A stretch of DNA of 64,000 bases from Gammaproteobacteria bacterium (GCA_018819175.1 JAHJQQ010000043.1:1-64000), one strand, 5' to 3'; positions 8,585 through 17,077 are shown, counted from the first letter of the stretch. Made by a program: numbers and translations. The notes: generated from the letters alone by a model not told the origin.

Positions 8585-9157
8585 TCAACCCTTGCCGAAC
8601 AGATCCTTCAGATTCACGTCGGCCTTCTCCTCTTCGCTGAACTCCAACAGCTCGAAACTGCCGAAGGCAAACTGCTTGGCAATAACGACATCCGGAAACT
8701 GTTCGATGCGTACGTTATTGAGATTGACGCTTTCGTTATAGTACTCACGCCGATCGGCAATGCTGTTTTCCAATTCCGAGATACGATCCTGCAGATGTTG
8801 GAACTGGGTATTGGCCTTGAGATCCGGATAGGCCTCGGCGACGGCAAACAAGCTGCCCAGGCCTAAGCGCAACTGGGTTTCCGCCGCGCCAAGCGCGGGG
8901 ATGTTCTGGCCTTCACGCGCGGCGGCCACGGCGCTGCGCGCCTTCATCACCTTCTCCAGAGTCTCCTGCTCGTAACCCATGTACTGCTTGCAGACCTCGA
9001 CCAGTTTGGGCAACTCGTCGTGACGCTGTTTGAGCAATACATCGATGTTCGACCAACTCTTGGAGACGTTGTGCTTCAGCGTCACCAGATTGTTGTAGAT
9101 CATGATGCCGTACAGCACCAGGATCGCGATCAGCACCAGGAAAATAATCCAGCCCAC
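8585..9157 (-). CDS. lemA: LemA family protein
   Basis: A 190-residue LemA protein: one N-terminal membrane helix (residues 3-20), then a long alpha-helical domain with the family motif YNNLVTLKHNVSKSWSNIDV and the conserved helix QRHDELPKLVEVCKQYMGYE. LemA domains are thought to be exposed outside the inner membrane; biochemical role is unknown. It is the first gene of a two-gene operon with the GIDE protein. Confidence 0.93.
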   Translation of the reverse strand: MGWIIFLVLIAILVLYGIMIYNNLVTLKHNVSKSWSNIDVLLKQRHDELPKLVEVCKQYMGYEQETLEKVMKARSAVAAAREGQNIPALGAAETQLRLGLGSLFAVAEAYPDLKANTQFQHLQDRISELENSIADRREYYNESVNLNNVRIEQFPDVVIAKQFAFGSFELLEFSEEEKADVNLKDLFGKG

Positions 9158-9169
9158 AGGTCAGCCCCC

Positions 9170-9727
9170 TTATTCGGATGAAATCAGCGCAGCCAGCTTA
9201 CGATACCAGAGGATCAGTGCATCCAGCGAATATGCCGCATTGGCGGGGCTCGGATTGGGCGTCATGAACACCTGGCTCTTTCCAATCCGCAGCGGTTGCA
9301 AGCCCCATTCCAGTTTTTCAGCATCCGATCGGCTGACCTCAAGCAACCCGTGTTTGAGGTAGTCACGATAGGCCAGCTTGCCATGAAACCAGACGACTCG
9401 CGGCGCATAGGTCAATAACTTTTCAGTCAGCACCGGCGCCCATGTTTTGAAATCAGCGGTGCGCAACTGGGCCGCGCCGGGTGTGGGACGTTTAACCACA
9501 TCGGTGAAGCCGATGCGATGCTGCTCGAACAAGCGCTGCATGGCCGGCACACCCGGCTCCAACAGCTCATCAATCAGATCGCTGGCATTCAGCGCCTTCC
9601 AGAACCGATTCTGTGGTGTCGCGAAAGGGAAACCCTCGCGTACCGAACGCAGCGAGGGATTGAGACCGACCGAGAGGATATTCAATCCCGGACCGATCCA
9701 ATCCGGCAGCGTCGGCTCTGGACTCAA
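9170..9727 (-). CDS. mug: G:T/U mismatch-specific DNA glycosylase
   Basis: A 185-residue family 2 uracil-DNA glycosylase (Mug/TDG), which removes uracil and ethenocytosine from mispairs in duplex DNA. Motif GLNPS at 21-25 carries the asparagine that positions the catalytic water, and a second motif with NPSPANAAYS lies near residue 160. The start is TTG at 9727, which overlaps the stop of the upstream pseudouridine synthase (TTGA); this implies translational coupling. Length agrees with Mug homologues. Confidence 0.9.
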   Translation of the reverse strand: MSPEPTLPDWIGPGLNILSVGLNPSLRSVREGFPFATPQNRFWKALNASDLIDELLEPGVPAMQRLFEQHRIGFTDVVKRPTPGAAQLRTADFKTWAPVLTEKLLTYAPRVVWFHGKLAYRDYLKHGLLEVSRSDAEKLEWGLQPLRIGKSQVFMTPNPSPANAAYSLDALILWYRKLAALISSE

Positions 9728-10614
9728 AAGCCGATATCCTCGGGCGCGAGCTTCACCTCAATCCGGGTGCGCCGCTGCGGACACTGAAAGGCGAGATTCA
9801 CCGCCACCAGCCGCAAACCCTCCGCGGATTTATTGTTCACGCCATAGCGTGGGTCGCCGATCACCGGAAAACCCGCATCGGCGAGATGGCGACGGATCTG
9901 ATGCAAGCGTCCGGTATGAAGAGTGACCTGCAGTGTTGAACGTTGGGTCTGCGCATCCCAGCTCAGCACCTGGAAATCGGTTCGCGCCGGCTTGCCGTCC
10001 AATGCCTGCTCGAAACATCCCTGCTGGCCGAGTGTCGCGCCGATATCACCGCGCACCTGAACGCGATACTGCTTCTGCACCTTGTTGTGCTGAAACTGCT
10101 GCGACAGCTTGGCCGCGGCCTGTTTGCTGTGCGCCAACACCATCAGTCCGGCGGCCTCGCGATCCAACCGATGGATCAGCCAGACCTGCCGCGGCGGCGT
10201 CCAGGCCGTCTCGGCCTGGCGCGTCAGCGCGCAGTGATCGCCGAATTCATTGCCCTGCGCCAGCAGTCCCGCGGGTTTGTACCAGAGACTGTAACTGTTG
10301 TGGTCGGCGATACAGCGCGCTGCCGGCGGCTGCAATGCCAACAGCGCAGAGTCGTAATGCAGTTCCACGCTATCGCCGCTGCGCAGCTCGGTCTTGGCCC
10401 GCCGCACCCGTCGCGCGGTGCCGGCGCGCCGTAACAGCACCGCGCCCTTGTTGGCGGCATCTTTGAGTTGCTGCTTGGAAAGACCGCTGTGCTGATGCAG
10501 AAAGTCGATCAATTGTGTCGCATCACCCATGCCGACACTGCGCTTCATCTCCAGGCGTTGCGCCTGCGTCGGGGACACCGGCTGCTGTTCAGTCGTCGTC
10601 GCCAAGTTCGACAT
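9724..10614 (-). CDS. RluA-family pseudouridine synthase
   Basis: A 296-residue pseudouridine synthase that isomerises uridines in rRNA or tRNA. An N-terminal S4-like RNA-binding segment (about 30-90) is followed by the catalytic domain; the catalytic aspartate is D151 in HRLDREAAGL. A C-terminal motif LHTGRLHQIRRHLADAGFPVIGDPRYG is typical of RluA. The start at 10614 overlaps the preceding gene by 26 bases; a downstream ATG at codon 23 is an alternative. The target uridine cannot be assigned from sequence. It is the middle gene of a three-gene run ending in mug. Confidence 0.9.
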   Translation of the reverse strand: MSNLATTTEQQPVSPTQAQRLEMKRSVGMGDATQLIDFLHQHSGLSKQQLKDAANKGAVLLRRAGTARRVRRAKTELRSGDSVELHYDSALLALQPPAARCIADHNSYSLWYKPAGLLAQGNEFGDHCALTRQAETAWTPPRQVWLIHRLDREAAGLMVLAHSKQAAAKLSQQFQHNKVQKQYRVQVRGDIGATLGQQGCFEQALDGKPARTDFQVLSWDAQTQRSTLQVTLHTGRLHQIRRHLADAGFPVIGDPRYGVNNKSAEGLRLVAVNLAFQCPQRRTRIEVKLAPEDIGF

Positions 10615-10900
10615 TCCAGCCGGCCGCGCGCGCGCGCGTGATCGCCTCTGAATAGATACGTTCATGCCGCTCGCGTAAGTCATCAGGCAGGCGACTGGCC
10701 AGATGCCCATAGGGTCGCCACGCTTCGTAGACCTTGTCATAGAGCGCCTGCACGCGGCCGTAATCCCAACCCACGCAGCGTTCGGATTCCGGGATTATGC
10801 CGAACATCCAGGCATCACGGATAATCTTGCCGATATCGGTCATGCCGCTGTGTACGTCATTGTCGATGCCGGGGTAGGTCTTGTTTCCTGCCATGATCAT
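10589..10900 (-). CDS. Conserved small protein, function unknown
   Basis: A 103-residue acidic protein without signal peptide or membrane helix. Contents include GKIIRDAWMFGIIPESERCVGW and a helical C-terminal half rich in Arg, Glu and Asp (DDLRERHERIYSEAITRARA). The start at 10900 follows TGGAT; ATG 10894 is an alternative. It overlaps the start of the pseudouridine synthase gene by 26 bases and so is likely translated from the same mRNA. I do not recognise the family. Confidence 0.75.
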   Translation of the reverse strand: MIMAGNKTYPGIDNDVHSGMTDIGKIIRDAWMFGIIPESERCVGWDYGRVQALYDKVYEAWRPYGHLASRLPDDLRERHERIYSEAITRARAAGWNVELGDDD

Positions 10901-10953
10901 TTATATCCAGGTGATAGTTGCGAATGCGGAACCGTTTTCCACGGCTCTACATA

Positions 10954-11628
10954 TTAAAATTCAATGGCATTGAAATCCTGAACCTGCCGATGCCGGGAAT
11001 CTTGATTCAGCTCACCGTCACGTACCAACTGCAATGTCTGCATACCGGCATCGCCCGCGGCATCCAGCTCTTCCACGATATCGGACAGGAACAGGATCTC
11101 AGCCGCCGGCAGTTTGATATCGTCGACAATGGCACGATAGGAAGCCGCTTCGCGCTTGCCGCCGATATGGGTATCGTAATAGCCCGAGAACAAGGGCGTC
11201 AGATCACCCGCCTCGCTGAATCCGAACAACAGCTTCTGCGCATAGACCGAGCCGGACGAATACACATACAGTGGAATACCCTGCGCATGCCAGGCATGTA
11301 ACTGTGCAGCGGCATCGGCGTAGACATGACCTTTGAAATCGCCGTTGCGGTAACCCGCCTCCCAGATCAATCCCTGCAGTGACTTGAGCGGGGTGATCTT
11401 ACGATCCTCGTCAATCCAACACTCGAGCTGCGCGACGATGCCTGCATCATCCAGACCGCCACCGGCCTCTTGATTGGCGGCGTCGAGCAATGCACGCACC
11501 TTAGACTCCTGCGCATGTTCGGCAACGTAGCGTGCAAGATGTTTGCGCGCATAGGGAAACAGCACATCTTTGACAAACGACAGCGAGCTGGTGGTGCCTT
11601 CGATGTCAGTGACAATAGCCCCAACCAT
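10954..11628 (-). CDS. mtnC: Enolase-phosphatase E1 of methionine salvage
   Basis: A 224-residue HAD-superfamily enzyme that enolises and dephosphorylates 2,3-diketo-5-methylthiopentyl-1-phosphate to the acireductone. The HAD nucleophile motif is D8-I-E-G-T, followed by the typical TSSLSFVKDVLFPYAR. The second HAD motif contains YSSGSV near 120 and the third SDIVEELDAA near 175. It lies downstream of mtnB and mtnD, separated from mtnD by the repeat at 11638-11786. It produces the direct substrate of MtnD. Confidence 0.95.
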   Translation of the reverse strand: MVGAIVTDIEGTTSSLSFVKDVLFPYARKHLARYVAEHAQESKVRALLDAANQEAGGGLDDAGIVAQLECWIDEDRKITPLKSLQGLIWEAGYRNGDFKGHVYADAAAQLHAWHAQGIPLYVYSSGSVYAQKLLFGFSEAGDLTPLFSGYYDTHIGGKREAASYRAIVDDIKLPAAEILFLSDIVEELDAAGDAGMQTLQLVRDGELNQDSRHRQVQDFNAIEF

Positions 11629-11637
11629 TTAATACCG

Positions 11638-11786
11638 CCTGCTCGGACAAGTCCTGCGCGGGCTGACTGCCAAGGGGGAGAGCTTCGCTACTCCCCCTTG
11701 GCAATGCCTGAATCCCGCCCTGCTCGGACAAGTCCTGCGCGGGCTAACGGCCAAGGGGGAGAGCTCCGCTACTCCCCCTTGGCAAT
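11638..11786. repeat. Two tandem hairpin units between mtnC and mtnD
   Basis: An 81-base period: each copy starts CCTGCTCGGACAAGTCCTGC and ends in a strong hairpin whose stem GCCAAGGGGGAG pairs with CTCCCCCTTGGC around a loop AGCTTCGCTA or AGCTCCGCTA. Copy 1 is 11638-11705, copy 2 is 11719-11786. The stems would be stable in RNA and may reduce read-through from mtnD into mtnC, but they lack a T-tract. Confidence 0.8.
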
Positions 11787-11843
11787 CCCCCAATGATAAG
11801 GAATAGGCGTGGCTTGGTTTATGATGTGGGTGACAAACGAACA

Positions 11844-12395
11844 TCAGCAGAACTGCTGAGCGAATTTCGGATAGCCGCCGGCAATCTTGTCGCCCGTGTA
11901 CTGCGCCACCCAACCTTCCGGCGTGGTGAACAGACGGATGCATTTGAAATGCGGATTCTCGCCCATGTCGAACCAGTGCGGCGTATTGGCCGGCACGCTG
12001 ATCAGATCGCCCTTTTCACACAGCACGCCATACACCTGGCCATCCTTGTGTATATAGAACAGCCCTTGACCATCGACGAAGAAACGCACTTCGAAATCGC
12101 TGTGCACATGCTCATCGAGAAACTTGGCGCGCAACGCGGCCTTGTCCGGATGATTCGGAGTGAGGCTGACCACATCGACCGATTTGAAGTCGTACTCATC
12201 CATCAATGCATCAACCTGCGACTGATAGGCCGCGATAATGTCCTCCTGGGTCGCGCTATCGGTCAGCGCGCGGGCGGCCTCCCAGCGCTCGAAGCGCACG
12301 CCGATCTTTCCCAGTCGCCGACTGATTTCGGCACCGTCGGTGAAAGATTCGCTGGCATGGGCGTTGGTATCGGAAAAGATCGTCAAGTGGCTCAT
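11844..12395 (-). CDS. mtnD: Acireductone dioxygenase
   Basis: A 183-residue cupin dioxygenase that cleaves acireductone to 4-methylthio-2-oxobutanoate and formate (Fe form), the penultimate step of methionine salvage. Metal ligands are visible as H96, H98, E102 (HVHSDFEVRFF) and H140 in PANTPHWFD. Start ATG 12395 overlaps the mtnB stop by four bases (ATGA), so the two are translationally coupled. Full length for the family. Confidence 0.96.
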   Translation of the reverse strand: MSHLTIFSDTNAHASESFTDGAEISRRLGKIGVRFERWEAARALTDSATQEDIIAAYQSQVDALMDEYDFKSVDVVSLTPNHPDKAALRAKFLDEHVHSDFEVRFFVDGQGLFYIHKDGQVYGVLCEKGDLISVPANTPHWFDMGENPHFKCIRLFTTPEGWVAQYTGDKIAGGYPKFAQQFC

Positions 12396-13045
12396 TGCTT
12401 TTGCATCCCCCGCTCGCGCAGTTCACAGTCAAACAGAAAATCGAAGGCCTCAAGGTGGCGTAATGTCTCCGCCATATCGCGCCCCCAGGCATACAGGCCA
12501 TGGCCCGCGATCAAATATCCATAGATGGGATCATTCGCGTCCAGCCAGGCTTCTACCTTGGCCACCAGACGTGGAATGTCCTGTTCATTGTCGAACACCG
12601 GCACGCGCATCGAGGTCGCATGCGTCTTGCAGCCAGGAAACGCCTTCAATAATTCATAACCGGCCAACACCAGGTCATGCAGCCCGGCACGCTGCACAGC
12701 GCGCGAAATCAACGTGGCGTTGACCGAATGCACATGTAACACCACGCCGACATCCGGATAGCGACGGTACAGTTGCGTGTGCAGCAGCGTCTCCGCCGAG
12801 GGCCGCTGATCGTTGCCGACCGGCTGGCCGTTCAGATCGGCGCGCATGATGCCGGCGGCGTCGAGTTTGCCCTTGTGGCGACCCGACACGGTCAGGGCGA
12901 TTTCCGCACCATTCAGCCGCGCGGAAAAATTCCCGCTGGTCGCCGGCACCCAGCCGCGGGCGTGCAATTCCCGGCCGGCCTCGATCAGGGCATCGACCTG
13001 GGTCTGCCACGAGATATCAGATGTACATTCGGCTGCGGAGGGCAT
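12392..13045 (-). CDS. mtnB: Methylthioribulose-1-phosphate dehydratase
   Basis: A 217-residue class II aldolase-fold enzyme dehydrating 5-methylthioribulose-1-phosphate. Typical features are GWVPATSGNFSAR at 31-43, the acidic residue E85 and the zinc histidines H104 and H106 in VLHVHSVNAT, with a third histidine in AGHGLYAWG near 180. The ATG at 13045 fits family length; the frame upstream is not conserved-looking and includes repeat sequence. First gene of mtnB-mtnD-mtnC. Confidence 0.94.
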   Translation of the reverse strand: MPSAAECTSDISWQTQVDALIEAGRELHARGWVPATSGNFSARLNGAEIALTVSGRHKGKLDAAGIMRADLNGQPVGNDQRPSAETLLHTQLYRRYPDVGVVLHVHSVNATLISRAVQRAGLHDLVLAGYELLKAFPGCKTHATSMRVPVFDNEQDIPRLVAKVEAWLDANDPIYGYLIAGHGLYAWGRDMAETLRHLEAFDFLFDCELRERGMQKQ

Positions 13046-13182
13046 GCGGATCTCTGGGTTCGTCGAGAGGGGCCGATTGTAGGCTGCATGGTCCGGGGCG
13101 ACAAGAAAGCGCGTCCTTATCAGGGCTTGAAACCTGTCTCGCGCAAAGACGCGAAGGCATGAAATCCAGATACACCGCCACG

Positions 13183-13327
13183 GTGGGGACAGATCTTTAG
13201 CTCTGTCCCCGTTGTGGTTCCACACAGTCAAGCGGAACCGTCACACATCCAACTTCGAGATCCACTGAGTCTTTGTTAAACCCTGTGGTCCGCACGGACG
13301 GGGACAGAGCTAAAGATCTGTCCCCAC
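13183..13327. repeat. 30-base inverted repeats with GGGGACAGA ends (MITE-like)
   Basis: Perfect inverted repeats at 13183-13212 and 13298-13327 (GTGGGGACAGATCTTTAGCT and onward) flank an 85-base centre in the 300-base space between mtnB and the ROK gene. Each arm is itself a small palindrome (GGGGACAGA…TCTGTCCCC). Such ends are common for REP-associated elements moved by TnpA-REP transposases; no transposase is in the window. Apart from this and a CTCGCGCAAAGACGC fragment at 13136-13152, the 13046-13345 gap holds nothing I recognise. Confidence 0.85.
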
Positions 13328-13345
13328 GGCCGCGGTACTTCACGT

Positions 13346-14233
13346 CTACAACCAGGCCGCGCCACGCACGCCGCTGGAATCGCCGTGTTTTGGCGCCACC
13401 AGACGCGTATCGACGCGATCGGAAAATACATAGGCACCCCAGCGGCGCGGGATTTCGTGATACAGCGTGGGGATCTTGCCCATACCACCCCCGAGCACGA
13501 TCACATCCGGATCGAGGATATTGATTACCTGCGCCAGCGCGCGGGCCATGCGGTCGTAATAACGCTCAAGGCTCGCGCGACTGGCCGGCTCACCGTGTTC
13601 CGCGCGCGCGGCGATGGTCTCGGCGCTCAGCGCCTCGCCACCATGCCGTTGATGATCACGCGCGAGCCCGGGACCGGAGAGAAAGGTTTCAACGCAGCCG
13701 TGTTTACCGCAGTAGCAGTCTGGCCCCGGCAACTCATCGGGCTGCGGCCAGGGCAGCGGGTTATGTCCCCACTCGCCCGCGATGCTATTCGGGCCGGTTA
13801 ATACTTTATGGTCCACAATGATGCCGGCACCGGTACCCGTACCGATAATCACCCCGAACACCACCGAGGCACCGGCGGCGGCACCATCAATCGCCTCGGA
13901 CAGGGCAAAGCAGTTGGCATCGTTGGCGATGCGCAGATCACGCCCGAGCCGCGTGCGTAAATCATCCAGCAAGGGCCGGCCGTTCAAACAGGTCGAGTTG
14001 GAATTTTTCATCCGGCCGGTCGCCCGCGACAGCGCGCCCGGTGTACCGATGCCGACCGATTTTGCCGGCCCAAGCTGCGTTTCCGCACTGTTCACCAGCC
14101 CGGCAATGGCTGCCAGTATCCCGGGGTAATCCCCCTGGGGCGTCTCAATCCTCTCGCGCATCAATACCTTACCGACATCGTCCAGCGCGATGATTTCGAT
14201 CTTGGTACCGCCGAGGTCGATCCCCAATCGCAT
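13346..14233 (-). CDS. ROK-family sugar kinase, fructokinase-like
   Basis: A 295-residue ATP-dependent hexose kinase. The phosphate loop is DLGGTK at residues 6-11. The ROK signature contains GEWGHNPLPWPQPDELPGPD followed by a CYCGKHGC zinc site and VETFLSGPGL. This arrangement closely matches E. coli Mak (fructokinase), so fructose or mannose is the likely substrate, with N-acetylglucosamine possible. It is a single gene, divergent from the sulfurtransferase at 14295. Confidence 0.9.
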   Translation of the reverse strand: MRLGIDLGGTKIEIIALDDVGKVLMRERIETPQGDYPGILAAIAGLVNSAETQLGPAKSVGIGTPGALSRATGRMKNSNSTCLNGRPLLDDLRTRLGRDLRIANDANCFALSEAIDGAAAGASVVFGVIIGTGTGAGIIVDHKVLTGPNSIAGEWGHNPLPWPQPDELPGPDCYCGKHGCVETFLSGPGLARDHQRHGGEALSAETIAARAEHGEPASRASLERYYDRMARALAQVINILDPDVIVLGGGMGKIPTLYHEIPRRWGAYVFSDRVDTRLVAPKHGDSSGVRGAAWL

Positions 14234-14294
14234 GGCTTTTCCTCCGCCTCAATTTGCGTATTATGACCACTTCCCCCCGCACACAGAGTAGCGC

Positions 14295-15146
14295 ATGGCC
14301 CACACAACCCTGGTTTCGGCACAAGAACTCGCCGACCATCTAAACGACCCCGACTGGCGCATCATCGACTGCCGTTTCGATCTTGCCCATCCCGAGGCCG
14401 GCGAGGCCGCTTACCATGAAGGCCACATCCCCAACGCACTGTATGCGCATCTTGAACGCGACCTGTCCGGACCGGTCACGGAAACCAGCGGACGCCATCC
14501 CCTGCCCGAGCCCGAACAGCTCGCCGCAACCTTCGGTCGCTGGGGCATAGGCGCGAACACCCAGGTGGTCTGCTATGACAACCGTGCCAATGCCTATGCG
14601 GCGCGCCTCTGGTGGCTGCTGCGCTGGCTGGGACACAACCAAGTCGCCGTGCTCGATGGCGGGCTCGATCAATGGGAAGAAGAGAAGCGACCACTGAACG
14701 CACCGACACCGCATGTCGTCGCGACTGAATTCCACGGCAAACCCAACCCAAGTTTATTGGTCAGCACGGAGGAACTCGAAGCACAACTGGCTGACGCCCA
14801 TTACCGAGTAATTGATGTGCGCGCGTCGGAACGTTACAGCGGCGAAAAGGAACCCATCGACAGCCGCGCCGGCCACATCCCCGGCGCCATCAACCTGCCC
14901 TACCAGACCAATCTGGATTCCTGTGATTGTTTTCTACCACCCGAGGCGCTCAAGAAGATGTATAAACGCGTCATCGGCGACAGCAGTCCGGAAAACTGCA
15001 TTTTCATGTGCGGCTCCGGCGTCACCGCTTGTCATTCATTGATTGCGTTGGAAATGGCGGGCCTGAGTGGCGCGAAACTCTATGCCGGTTCGTGGAGCGA
15101 ATGGATTCGCGATCCGCAACGGCCAGCGGAGACTAGTACGCGGTAA
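14295..15146 (+). CDS. sseA: 3-mercaptopyruvate/thiosulfate sulfurtransferase
   Basis: A 283-residue protein with two rhodanese domains: an inactive N-terminal one (about 5-130) and a catalytic one (155-275). The persulfide-forming cysteine is C239 in the loop CGSGVT, which is the form found in 3-mercaptopyruvate sulfurtransferases rather than the CRKGVT of thiosulfate-specific enzymes. The linker motif SGRHPLPEPE is typical of SseA. Starts at ATG 14295. In a sulfur oxidiser it could feed sulfane sulfur to carriers, but it is not in a sulfur operon here. Confidence 0.93.
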   Translation: MAHTTLVSAQELADHLNDPDWRIIDCRFDLAHPEAGEAAYHEGHIPNALYAHLERDLSGPVTETSGRHPLPEPEQLAATFGRWGIGANTQVVCYDNRANAYAARLWWLLRWLGHNQVAVLDGGLDQWEEEKRPLNAPTPHVVATEFHGKPNPSLLVSTEELEAQLADAHYRVIDVRASERYSGEKEPIDSRAGHIPGAINLPYQTNLDSCDCFLPPEALKKMYKRVIGDSSPENCIFMCGSGVTACHSLIALEMAGLSGAKLYAGSWSEWIRDPQRPAETSTR

Positions 15147-15158
15147 ATGATTCCCCCC

Positions 15159-15265
15159 GTAGGGCGCAATAGCGTAGCGTATTGCGCCGGATGTTTTCGC
15201 AACCCATCTCTGATGTAGCTATCAACACATCCGGCGCATTACGATCCTCGGTCTAATGCGCCCTA
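15159..15265. repeat. Palindromic repeat, family A, copy 2
   Basis: Same element as at 6283-6393, with arm order reversed: GTAGGGCGCAATAGCGTAGCGTATTGCGCCGGATGT first, then a centre, then the complement of the CATTAGACCGAGG arm ending CCCTA. It fills the space between sseA and the Uma2 gene. Confidence 0.85.
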
Positions 15266-15343
15266 GCTGAGCATTTGCCGCCGGTATCCGCTTCGTCTAT
15301 GCTCGAACCACGCAAGGAATGCGTATCGATTCGGGAGCTGAGC

Positions 15344-15913
15344 ATGTCCTCAACTATCCAAGAACCTCCACACCGTCACGCGTACAGCGTCGACGACTAC
15401 TACCGCATGGCGGAGACCGGCATTCTACGGTCGGGGGACCGGGTCGAATTGATCAAAGGAGAGATCATCGACATGGCACCCATAGGCAGTCGGCATGCAG
15501 CCGCCGTAAACCGGATCAGTCAGGCATTGCACCGAGTTGTCGCGGATCAGGCCATCGTGGCAACGCAAAATCCAGTGCGCCTGGATCGCTATTCCGAACC
15601 TCAACCTGATATAGCCTTGCTGCGACCACGCGAGGATTACTACGCCTCCGCACTTCCCGGCGGAGTCGATGTATTGCTCGTTATCGAAGTGGCGGGTAGC
15701 ACATTAGATTATGACCGAAATACCAAGCTGCCGCTGTATGCACAGCATGGCATTCCCGAGGTGTGGCTGGTTGATCTGGAAAACCGGCAATTCAGCATAT
15801 ACCGCGACCCACTGTCTGGCAGCTATGCGAACACTCAGCTGCTCGCATTACTGCAACACATCCGCGTGCCGGGCTTGGAAGACATAGCCATCGATTTATC
15901 GGGTTTATGGTAA
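15344..15913 (+). CDS. Uma2 family (DUF820) PD-(D/E)XK nuclease-like protein
   Basis: A 189-residue Uma2-type protein. Family features are SVDDYYRMAETGIL near the start, GDRVELIKGEIIDMAPIGSRHA, the acidic motif EPQPDIALLRP (about 83-93) and the DVLLVIEVAGSTLDYDRNTK strand with E and K expected at the nuclease centre, then YAQHGIPEVWLVDL. Uma2 proteins are plentiful in cyanobacteria and sporadic elsewhere; their role is unknown. The ATG at 15344 follows GGGAG by about 6 bases. Next to a MITE-like repeat, which may reflect acquisition. Confidence 0.9.
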   Translation: MSSTIQEPPHRHAYSVDDYYRMAETGILRSGDRVELIKGEIIDMAPIGSRHAAAVNRISQALHRVVADQAIVATQNPVRLDRYSEPQPDIALLRPREDYYASALPGGVDVLLVIEVAGSTLDYDRNTKLPLYAQHGIPEVWLVDLENRQFSIYRDPLSGSYANTQLLALLQHIRVPGLEDIAIDLSGLW

Positions 15914-15916
15914 GGC

Positions 15917-16906
15917 TCAGCTGACCCGCACCAGCGCCCGTCCCATCACATGCCCCGCCAGCATTTCCGTGCAGAACTCCGGCAGGTCGGCAAGTCCAAT
16001 CTCTCCGGCACAGATACTGTCCAGTTGTGCGCGAGTCATGCTGTCGGCGAGTCGCTGCCAGATGTGTTCACGAACCGCGCGCGGCACATCGACGCTGTTG
16101 ATACCGAGCAGATTCACACCGCGCAGGATGAAGGGCATCACAGACGTGTTGAGTTCGGTACTGGTGGCCATACCGATGGCAGCAACGTTGCCATTGGCGT
16201 GCACACTGCGGATCATCCAACCCAGGTAATCGCCACCCAAGGTATCGATCGCGCCTCCGAAGCGTGCGGTTTCCAACGCACGTCGCCCCATTTCCAAACC
16301 CTCGCGCAGGATCACCTTGCTGGCACCCAGATCGCGCAGATAATCAATGCTGAAAGGTTTGAGGCTGAGCGCGGAAACTTCATAGCCGCGCTGCGCACAG
16401 AGCGCGACGGCGAAACTGCCGACGCCCCCGCTGGCGCCGCTGATGAGAATCGGGCCCAGCGCCGGCGTCTGGCCATTATGTTCCATGCGTTCCAAGGCAA
16501 GCGCAGCGGTGAAACCGGCCGTGCCGGCAATCATGGCATCACGGGTGGACAGATTGGCGGGCAGGGCTACAACACTGTCTGCCGGCACGCGCAGGTAGGA
16601 CGCAAAACCCCCATCGCGTACTTCACCCAGACCACTGCCGGTGACCACCACCGGGGTACCCACCGACAGGCGTGGATCCGCCGAGCTTTCCACGCGACCG
16701 GCCGCATCGACACCGCCGACCAAGGGCGATTTGCGCAGGATCTTGCTGCGCCCCGTCGCCGCCAGGGCATCTTTGAAATTCACGGTGGACCATTCGACCC
16801 GCACCACCACATCACCCGGACTCAACTCCTCAAGCGTCAGTTCCTCCAGACCGGCGCGGTGCTGATATTCATCCTGATGGATACGGTAGGCGGCAAATGT
16901 CGACAT
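15917..16906 (-). CDS. YhdH/AcuI-type quinone oxidoreductase (acrylyl-CoA reductase family)
   Basis: A 329-residue zinc-free medium-chain dehydrogenase/reductase using NADPH. N-terminal catalytic domain with DVVVRVEWSTVNFKDALA and the substrate-loop GSGLGEVRDGGFASY; nucleotide-binding motif SGASGGVGSFAVAL near residue 150. The best characterised relatives are AcuI and YhdH, which reduce acrylyl-CoA to propionyl-CoA. Start 16906 begins MSTFAAYRIHQD, matching the family start. Convergent with the Uma2 gene (3-base gap). Confidence 0.9.
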   Translation of the reverse strand: MSTFAAYRIHQDEYQHRAGLEELTLEELSPGDVVVRVEWSTVNFKDALAATGRSKILRKSPLVGGVDAAGRVESSADPRLSVGTPVVVTGSGLGEVRDGGFASYLRVPADSVVALPANLSTRDAMIAGTAGFTAALALERMEHNGQTPALGPILISGASGGVGSFAVALCAQRGYEVSALSLKPFSIDYLRDLGASKVILREGLEMGRRALETARFGGAIDTLGGDYLGWMIRSVHANGNVAAIGMATSTELNTSVMPFILRGVNLLGINSVDVPRAVREHIWQRLADSMTRAQLDSICAGEIGLADLPEFCTEMLAGHVMGRALVRVS

Positions 16907-17077
16907 AGGCTGAATAAGCAATAGCAGTTGATGATGGCAATAGTCTAGCCGGACTTGATACTCAATGGGATGGGCAGAGTCCACAGTCTACTGCTCCAGC
17001 CCGCATTCCCTGCTTATGACGTGGACATTCCTGCCGAACAATCACTGGGATGGCACCGCCCGGGACGGGCTGCGATA

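Noticed and set aside
11638..11786. CRISPR-like array
   Set aside because: Only two units, each a large hairpin with no spacer variation, so it is a tandem duplication, not a CRISPR.
11629..11943. 104-codon minus frame at the tandem hairpins
   Set aside because: The repeated peptide comes from the duplicated hairpin DNA, not from a gene.
15950..16924. 324-codon plus frame opposite the YhdH-like gene
   Set aside because: It is the antisense of a well-supported medium-chain reductase and has no family similarity that I can see.
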